Shown here piece after piece: positions 59,658 through 64,000 of a stretch of 64,000 nucleotides of DNA. How positions within the stretch are numbered: the first letter of the stretch is position 1; each line of letters starts with the position of its first letter. The notes below the pieces were generated by a model. That model was not told the origin of the DNA, ran no database searches, and was given only the letters and a program-made list of their open reading frames with translations. A program made the position numbers and the translations under genes. The DNA is from Neorhizobium sp. UBA3556 (GTDB lineage Bacteria > Pseudomonadota > Alphaproteobacteria > Rhizobiales > Rhizobiaceae). Where the stretch lies: the NCBI GenBank assembly GCA_002376235.1, contig DFNX01000013.1:440606-504605 (forward strand). The letters are read 5' to 3'.

Positions 59658-60898
59658 CCGAAGCGGCCGGGAGAAAACGACTTGAGATCGATGGCGGGCG
59701 GCCGATCCTGTAATAGATCCGCCACCAGTCGTGCCGTGCCGGCCGATTGGGTGAGGCCGAGATGGCCATGACCGAAGGCATAGACGACATTTCCCGTCGC
59801 CTTTGCCCGGCCGATCGCGGGCAGGCTGTCCGGCATGGACGGTCGAAAGCCCATCCACTGCACGCCGCCTTCGGTTTTCAGGCCCGGAAGAAAGCTCTTC
59901 GCCTTCTTCAGCATCGCCTCCGAGCGCGCATAATTCGGCGGCAAGGACAGTCCGCCAAGCTCCACCGCTCCGCCGACACGGATGCCGCTGGTCAGCCGGG
60001 TGACAACAAAGCCATGGCCGCCGAACGTGATCTGCATGCGCAGATCGAGTGCATCGGAGGGGAGGGTGGTGTTGTAGCCGCGCTCGGTTTCGAGCGGAAT
60101 GTTTTCACCAAGCGTGCGGGCAATGCGATGCGAGAACGCACCGGCCGACAGCACGACCTTGCCGGCCGAGCGCGCCACATCGCCCGCAAGCACGATCTCG
60201 ACGCCATCCGAAATGGAGCGCAAGGCTTTGACCTCGGCAATCTCGATCACGCCACCACGGGCGCGAAAATTCTCGGCAAGCGCCAGCGTGTAGAGCTTCG
60301 GATCGGCGATCGAATACCAGCCGGGCGTGAATGTGCCGCGGATGAAACGGGGCGCGATCCCCGGCTGAATGCCTGCCATCTCGTCGGCATCCATGTGCCG
60401 GAACTCCATCCCGTGCTGTTCCCTCGCTTCCCAGCCGGGCAGCGAGGCGCGGAATTCGCCGTCGCTTTCATAAACCTGTAGATTGCCTTCCCTGCGCAGC
60501 ATGGAAAGCGTGTCGGTGGCCGAAAGGAAAGGTTCGAGCTCGGCCTTGGAAAGATCCATCAGGGCGGTCTGGGCGCTGGTCGAATGCGCCACGCGCGAGG
60601 CCGAACAGGCGCGCCAGAAACGGAACATCCACGGCGCCATATTGAGCGCGTAAGCCGGCGGAATGGAAAGTGGTCCGAGCGGATCGAGCAGCCATTTTGG
60701 TGCTTTCTTCAGAATGCCCGGCGAGGCGAGCGGCAGAATATCGGTAAAGGCGAAGGCGCCTGCATTGCCCGCCGAAGCGCCCGCCGCCGGGCCTTCGCGG
60801 TCGATGACCGTAACGTTGAAACCGCGCATCTGCGCAGCGATGGCGACGGAAAGGCCGACGACCCCCGCCCCGATGACGACTATATCCGACCTTGCCAT
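59654..60898 (-). CDS. FAD-dependent D-amino/imino-acid oxidoreductase (DadA-like)
   Basis: 414 residues. FAD binding is shown by DIVVIGAGVVGLSVAIAAQM at the start, and the DAO fold continues with GNAGAFAFTDILPLASPG, GAFSHRIARTLG and the C-terminal NVVYAFGHGHLGLTQSAGTA. DadA-like enzymes oxidise D-amino acids or D-hydroxyproline at the membrane. A DapA-like gene and a GntR gene lie upstream on the same strand, as in hydroxyproline catabolism clusters (HypO/HypD/HypR-like). A hairpin between this gene and the DapA-like gene makes full co-transcription uncertain. Confidence 0.88.
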   Translation of the reverse strand: MARSDIVVIGAGVVGLSVAIAAQMRGFNVTVIDREGPAAGASAGNAGAFAFTDILPLASPGILKKAPKWLLDPLGPLSIPPAYALNMAPWMFRFWRACSASRVAHSTSAQTALMDLSKAELEPFLSATDTLSMLRREGNLQVYESDGEFRASLPGWEAREQHGMEFRHMDADEMAGIQPGIAPRFIRGTFTPGWYSIADPKLYTLALAENFRARGGVIEIAEVKALRSISDGVEIVLAGDVARSAGKVVLSAGAFSHRIARTLGENIPLETERGYNTTLPSDALDLRMQITFGGHGFVVTRLTSGIRVGGAVELGGLSLPPNYARSEAMLKKAKSFLPGLKTEGGVQWMGFRPSMPDSLPAIGRAKATGNVVYAFGHGHLGLTQSAGTARLVADLLQDRPPAIDLKSFSPGRFG

Positions 60899-60966
60899 TT
60901 CCCTGATCGTCCCGTCTTCGCGCGGCCGTTTGCGGCTTCGCGCATGTTCCCCGTGTTCTGATGTGA

Positions 60967-60994
60967 CAAAGCCCTCCTGAAGGGGAGGGCTTTG
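60967..60994 (-). terminator. Intercistronic hairpin between the DapA-like and FAD oxidoreductase genes
   Basis: CAAAGCCCTCC and GGAGGGCTTTG (60967-60994) form an 11-bp stem. It follows the DapA-like stop by 13 bases on the minus strand and may attenuate transcription into the oxidoreductase gene. Confidence 0.7.
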
Positions 60995-61006
60995 CGTGTT
61001 CGAATA

Positions 61007-61969
61007 TCAGGCCTTGCAGGTCTGAACTGCGCCGGGCAGCTTGCTCCAGTCGGCATACCAGCTGTCGAAGAGTTTCAGCTGCGCCTCGACATAACCGCGC
61101 TGGCTGTCTGAGAGCACGTCGGTCTCGATGAAGTTGAGCGAAAACTCCTCATTTCCCTTCAAGACCATCATGTGCTTGAAATAGAGCACCAGATCCGGGC
61201 CTTCATCGAAGGAGGAAAGCACGCCGAGCGCTTCTTCCAGTTCTTTGGCACGGATGCGTGCATCCGCGTCGCCTTTGGCGGCTGCCTGGGCCAGATTGCA
61301 CAGATGCAGCACTTCCTTCGGCAGAACATTGCCGATGCCGGTAATGGCGCCGGTTGCGCCGCAATTGACATAACCGTGGTAGACGGCGGTATCGACGCCG
61401 ATCATCAGCGTCACGTCGTCGTCACGGCTGGTGATGTTTTCGGCCGCATAACGCATGTCTTCCGGACCGCCGAATTCCTTGAAGCCGACAAGGTTCGGAT
61501 GTTCTGCGCGCAGCGCGAAGAACAGGTCGGCGCGGGTGGCAAAACCGTAATAGGGGCTGTTGTAGATGACCGCCGGAAGATCCGGAGCCGCCGACAGGAT
61601 CGCCTTGAAATGCGCCTTCTGGGCGGAGATCACCGAACCGCGAGAAAGGACGCGCGGGATGACCATCAAGCCTTGCGCGCCGACCTTCTGGGCGTGCGCG
61701 GCAAGGGCTACGGCCGAAGCCGAGTTGATCGCACCGGTGCCGACGATCACTGGAATGCCGGCCTTCACCAGGCGCTCGACGCCTTCCATGCGCTGTGCGT
61801 CCGTCAGAAGCGGCCAGTCGCCCATCGAGCCGCAATACACAACGGCGGACATGCCGGCGTCGATCAGTTCTTTGCCCTTGACAACCAGCGCGTCGAAATC
61901 CGGCGTGCGGTCGCTTTTGCAGGGGGTCATCAGTGCCGGTACGACGCCGGAGAAGATTTTCGATTTCAT
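61007..61969 (-). CDS. Dihydrodipicolinate synthase/N-acetylneuraminate lyase-family protein (Pyr4H2C-deaminase-like)
   Basis: 320 residues from the ATG at 61969, behind GAGG at nine bases. The (beta/alpha)8 family shows GVVPALMTPCKSDRTPDFDA, the conserved CGSMGDWPLLT, AVIYNSPYYGFATRAD (the tyrosine) and NLVGFKEFGGPEDMRYAAEN with the Schiff-base lysine. Related enzymes deaminate pyrroline-4-hydroxy-2-carboxylate in hydroxyproline catabolism. It sits between a GntR regulator and a DadA-like oxidase, which suits that pathway. The exact substrate is inference. Confidence 0.87.
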   Translation of the reverse strand: MKSKIFSGVVPALMTPCKSDRTPDFDALVVKGKELIDAGMSAVVYCGSMGDWPLLTDAQRMEGVERLVKAGIPVIVGTGAINSASAVALAAHAQKVGAQGLMVIPRVLSRGSVISAQKAHFKAILSAAPDLPAVIYNSPYYGFATRADLFFALRAEHPNLVGFKEFGGPEDMRYAAENITSRDDDVTLMIGVDTAVYHGYVNCGATGAITGIGNVLPKEVLHLCNLAQAAAKGDADARIRAKELEEALGVLSSFDEGPDLVLYFKHMMVLKGNEEFSLNFIETDVLSDSQRGYVEAQLKLFDSWYADWSKLPGAVQTCKA

Positions 61970-62060
61970 CTTGCAAGTCCTCGATATCAAAACGGCCGGC
62001 GGAGACGACAGCTGGCTTCCGGCCCCAGCCTCTGGAGCAGAGAATACTCCTTCCATTTTC

Positions 62061-62072
62061 TTTGTCGACAAA
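62061..62072. promoter_or_regulatory. Candidate GntR operator (TTTGTCGACAAA)
   Basis: A perfect 12-bp palindrome lies 92 bases before the DapA-like start and 15 bases beyond the GntR stop, in an AT-rich stretch with TATC-rich neighbours. It is in the right place for autoregulated control of the catabolic genes. Confidence 0.55.
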
Positions 62073-62086
62073 AAAAATACAAGATA

Positions 62087-62812
62087 TCAAAGATCAATAT
62101 CGAGGCGGTCGTTGCGGGTCAGAAGCTGGCCGATTTGTTCGACGATCTGCTCGCCATGCGCCTTGCCGAGACGGTCTGCCTCGACAACGTTGCGCGCCTC
62201 GACGGCGGCGATGATCTCTTCATGCTCATCGACATAACGCGCCGGCAGGCGGTCCTCGTAGGACTGGTAATAGAGGCGAAGCATGCGGCGTCCTTCGCCG
62301 AGCAACCGGTCAAAGAAGCTCGCGTAATAGGCATTGCGCCCGGCAGCAGCGATGGCCGAATGAAAATCGGCATTGGTGGCGATCATCGCCAGCGCGTCCT
62401 GCGCCGCCACCGCCGCGCTGAATTCAGCCTGTCGCTCGCGGATGAGGAGAAGATCATCCGCCCTATGGTGCTGGGCCGCCAGCCGGGTGGTAACGCGGTA
62501 CATCAGGACCAGCGCATCGAAATAGGCGGGCATGCCGAGAAAATCGATATTCGACACCATGGTCGAGCGGTTCGGCAAAGTCTCGATCAACCCTTCGCCA
62601 GCAAGCCGCACCAAAGCTTCGCGGATCGGCGTGCGCGACATGCCGAAACGCGCCGCAAGCTGCACCTCGTCGATAGCGCTGCCGGGAGAAAGCTTCAGGT
62701 CGAGAATCTCGTCGCGCAACAGATCATAGACCAGTTTGACCCCGGATCCCCGCTTGCGTTCCGTGATCTGGCTCGAATCGTCATGGGTCATTTGCGCCTC
62801 ACTTGTCGACAT
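62087..62812 (-). CDS. GntR-family transcriptional regulator (FCD domain)
   Basis: 241 residues. The winged helix-turn-helix includes LRDEILDLKLSPGSAIDEVQ and FGMSRTPIREALVRLAGEGL. The C-terminal FCD helical domain has LLIRERQAEFSAAVAA, FHSAIAAAGRN and DEHEEIIAAVEARN, which hold the acidic and histidine ligands for metal and effector. It probably represses the neighbouring DapA-like and oxidoreductase genes. It is the first of three same-strand genes; a palindrome (62061-62072) lies just downstream of its stop. The alternative first codon at 62788 (MTHDD) would shorten it by eight residues. Confidence 0.9.
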   Translation of the reverse strand: MSTSEAQMTHDDSSQITERKRGSGVKLVYDLLRDEILDLKLSPGSAIDEVQLAARFGMSRTPIREALVRLAGEGLIETLPNRSTMVSNIDFLGMPAYFDALVLMYRVTTRLAAQHHRADDLLLIRERQAEFSAAVAAQDALAMIATNADFHSAIAAAGRNAYYASFFDRLLGEGRRMLRLYYQSYEDRLPARYVDEHEEIIAAVEARNVVEADRLGKAHGEQIVEQIGQLLTRNDRLDIDL

Positions 62813-63148
62813 GATGTCTTTTCGTCTTAGCGCATTGGAAGGGATGCGTTAAGCCAACGGGCAGCGATCTCTTCTGTTCGTTCGATCAGGAAGGTGATGG
62901 CGAGGCACAAAACGCATGCGCAGGGCAGGGATACGGCGGCTGGACGCGAAAAGAGGGTGATTGCCGCCGCAGTCCGGCGGCTGGCAGGCCTGTTTTGCGG
63001 CCCGCTCGAAATCGAGAGGCATCTAATTTCGGATAAATGTCATTATCTCTTCATTTTTCTCAGATTGAGGTTGATCCTTCAAAATTCATCGGTATATATC
63101 GCGCCGTTCCAACGTTTTTGGGTCCGCAGCGACACAGAACATCCTGAT
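62813..63148. other. Gene-free stretch before the broken tRNA-Ser
   Basis: 336 bases. It should hold the GntR promoter and the tRNA promoter. An ATG at 62897 opens a frame that runs through the tRNA into the IS fragment, but this looks accidental (see rejected items). No other signal seen. Confidence 0.4.
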
Positions 63149-63224
63149 GGACAGGTGGCCGAGTGGTTTAAGGCGCACGCCTGGAACGCGTGTGTACGTG
63201 AAAGCGTACCGTGGGTTCGAATCC
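63149..63224 (+). tRNA. tRNA-Ser(GGA), 3' end lost at the T arm
   Basis: GGACAGGTGGCCGAGTGG opens the gene, with a normal D arm. The anticodon arm ACGCCTGGAACGCGT gives anticodon GGA. A long variable arm, typical of serine tRNAs, follows (GTACGTGAAAGCGTAC). The T arm reads GTGGGTTCGAATCC and then switches to CATTATCTC, where the closing CCAC and the acceptor strand CCTGTCC with CCA should be. The missing part is replaced by the IS21 fragment, so this copy cannot form a working tRNA. Confidence 0.85.
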
Positions 63225-64000
63225 ATTATCTCGTCCACCCCGTAGCCTGCACGCCCGCATCCGGTTGGGAGAAGGGACAGGTCGAGAACCAGGTCGGCCT
63301 CGTACGCGAGCGCTTCTTCACACCACGTCTCAGGGTCAAAAGTCTGGAGGAACTGAATGTCTGGCTGCTCGACAAGTGCGTTGCCTATGCCAAGGCTCAC
63401 GGCCATCCCGAACAGACAGCGCAAACTATCTGGCAGATGTTTGAGGCCGAACGCGGCTGCCTCGTGCGTTACGTTGGCCCAATCGATGGGTTCCACAGTG
63501 TTCCAGCCTCGGTGTCGAAGACTTGCACCGTCCGCTTCGACAACAACAAATACTCGGTCCTGTCGACTGCCGTCGGCCGTCCCGTCGAGGTTCATGCCTA
63601 TGCGGATCGGATCGTCATCAAGCAGGATGGCGTGACGGTCGCTGAACACCCGCGCAGCTTCGGCCGTGGCGACACTGTTTACGATTCCTGGCACTATGTC
63701 CCTGTCCTTGCTCGCAAACCCGGTGCCTTGCGCAACGGCGCTCCCTTCCGGGAATGGGTTTTGCCAGCCGCGATGGAGAAGGTGCGCAGGCGGTTGAAGA
63801 GTGCTGACGACGGTGATCGACAGATGGTCACCATACTCGGATGTATTCCCGCCGATGGTCTCGTCGCCGTTGAGGCCGCTTGTCAGGAAGCACTCGATCA
63901 CGGCGTCTGCTCGGCCTCGGTGATCATCAACATTCTGGCGCGAAGCCGCGATCCAGCTCCGGCGGCAACCCTTCAAATCCCGGATGCGCTTCGGCTTGCC
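63224..64000 (+). mobile_element. istA: IS21-family transposase IstA, C-terminal fragment (running off the window)
   Basis: An open frame of 259 codons with no stop begins at the tRNA junction and reads HYLVHPVACTPASGWEKGQV: the third catalytic glutamate of the IstA DDE triad lies in KGQVEN. The N-terminal helix-turn-helix and both catalytic aspartates are missing. The remaining part contains the IstA C-terminal landmarks KCVAYAKAHGHPEQTAQTIW, FHSVPASVSKTCTVRFDNN and the late DGLVAVEAACQEALDHG. The element is truncated at its 5' side where it meets tRNA-Ser. Whether an istB ATPase follows cannot be seen. Confidence 0.9.

Noticed and set aside
62897..64000. One frame open from an ATG at 62897 through tRNA-Ser into the IstA fragment, as if a fusion protein
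   Set aside because: The part before 63224 is intergenic DNA and tRNA, its product is low-complexity and basic, and the frame match with IstA is one chance in three.

Overview
The window looks like a chromosomal segment of an alphaproteobacterium of the Rhizobiaceae (Agrobacterium/Rhizobium group). The pointers are GC-rich coding sequence, a PodJ-type growth-pole organiser, a HutW/HutX haem module, the Lhr-like helicase/PdeM pair, many c-di-GMP, ABC-transport and GntR genes, and several families of short intergenic palindromes of a kind common in rhizobia. The assignment rests on gene content and remembered family features only; no database search was possible.

Layout. (1) 1-2709 is accessory DNA: a serine recombinase cut by the window edge, a C-terminal remnant of a large protein, and a two-gene operon ending in a HEPN-type protein with an R-x4-H motif. 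It ends exactly at a 3' half of tRNA-Gly(CCC), which looks like an attachment-site boundary. (2) 2710-9645 carries a KTSC protein, a small ORF, a GH5 glucanase broken by a frameshift and a stop, a cellulose-synthase-like glycosyltransferase, a periplasmic binding protein and two regulators. (3) 9775-26114 is mostly housekeeping: pyrD with a DUF952 partner, a CAP lipoprotein, a TPR-methyltransferase, tandem YitT proteins, an Lhr-like helicase with PdeM, a universal stress protein, an ECF sigma/anti-sigma pair facing a DUF4394 protein (candidate ECF promoter between them), a ClC channel and a TIGR02186/TauE pair. (4) 26115-37225 holds podJ, a three-gene fatty-acid beta-oxidation operon with a candidate operator, and fetAB. 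(5) 37390-38780 is an odd island of paired palindromic repeats around a GIY-YIG gene, followed by a gene-free, hairpin- and pseudoknot-forming stretch. (6) 39005-48112 encodes a polar amino-acid (possibly cystine) ABC importer, a BASS-type symporter, an OpgC-like acyltransferase, a giant SLC5-histidine kinase hybrid and MscL. (7) 48228-62812 holds an aminotransferase, galE, a polysaccharide deacetylase, an oxygen-independent haem-degradation operon (hutW-hutX-reductase), murA, an SDR, a GAF-GGDEF-EAL protein, and a GntR-DapA-like-FAD oxidase group that fits imino/D-amino acid (hydroxyproline-type) catabolism. (8) 63149-64000 is a second breakpoint: a tRNA-Ser(GGA) gene is cut in its T arm and fused to the C-terminal half of an IS21-family transposase.

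So two tRNA genes are broken, one near each end, and a conserved chromosomal core lies between them. The least explained parts are the HEPN pair on the tRNA-Gly island, the repeat/GIY-YIG cassette, the pseudoknot region near 38.7 kb and the tRNA-Ser/IS21 junction.
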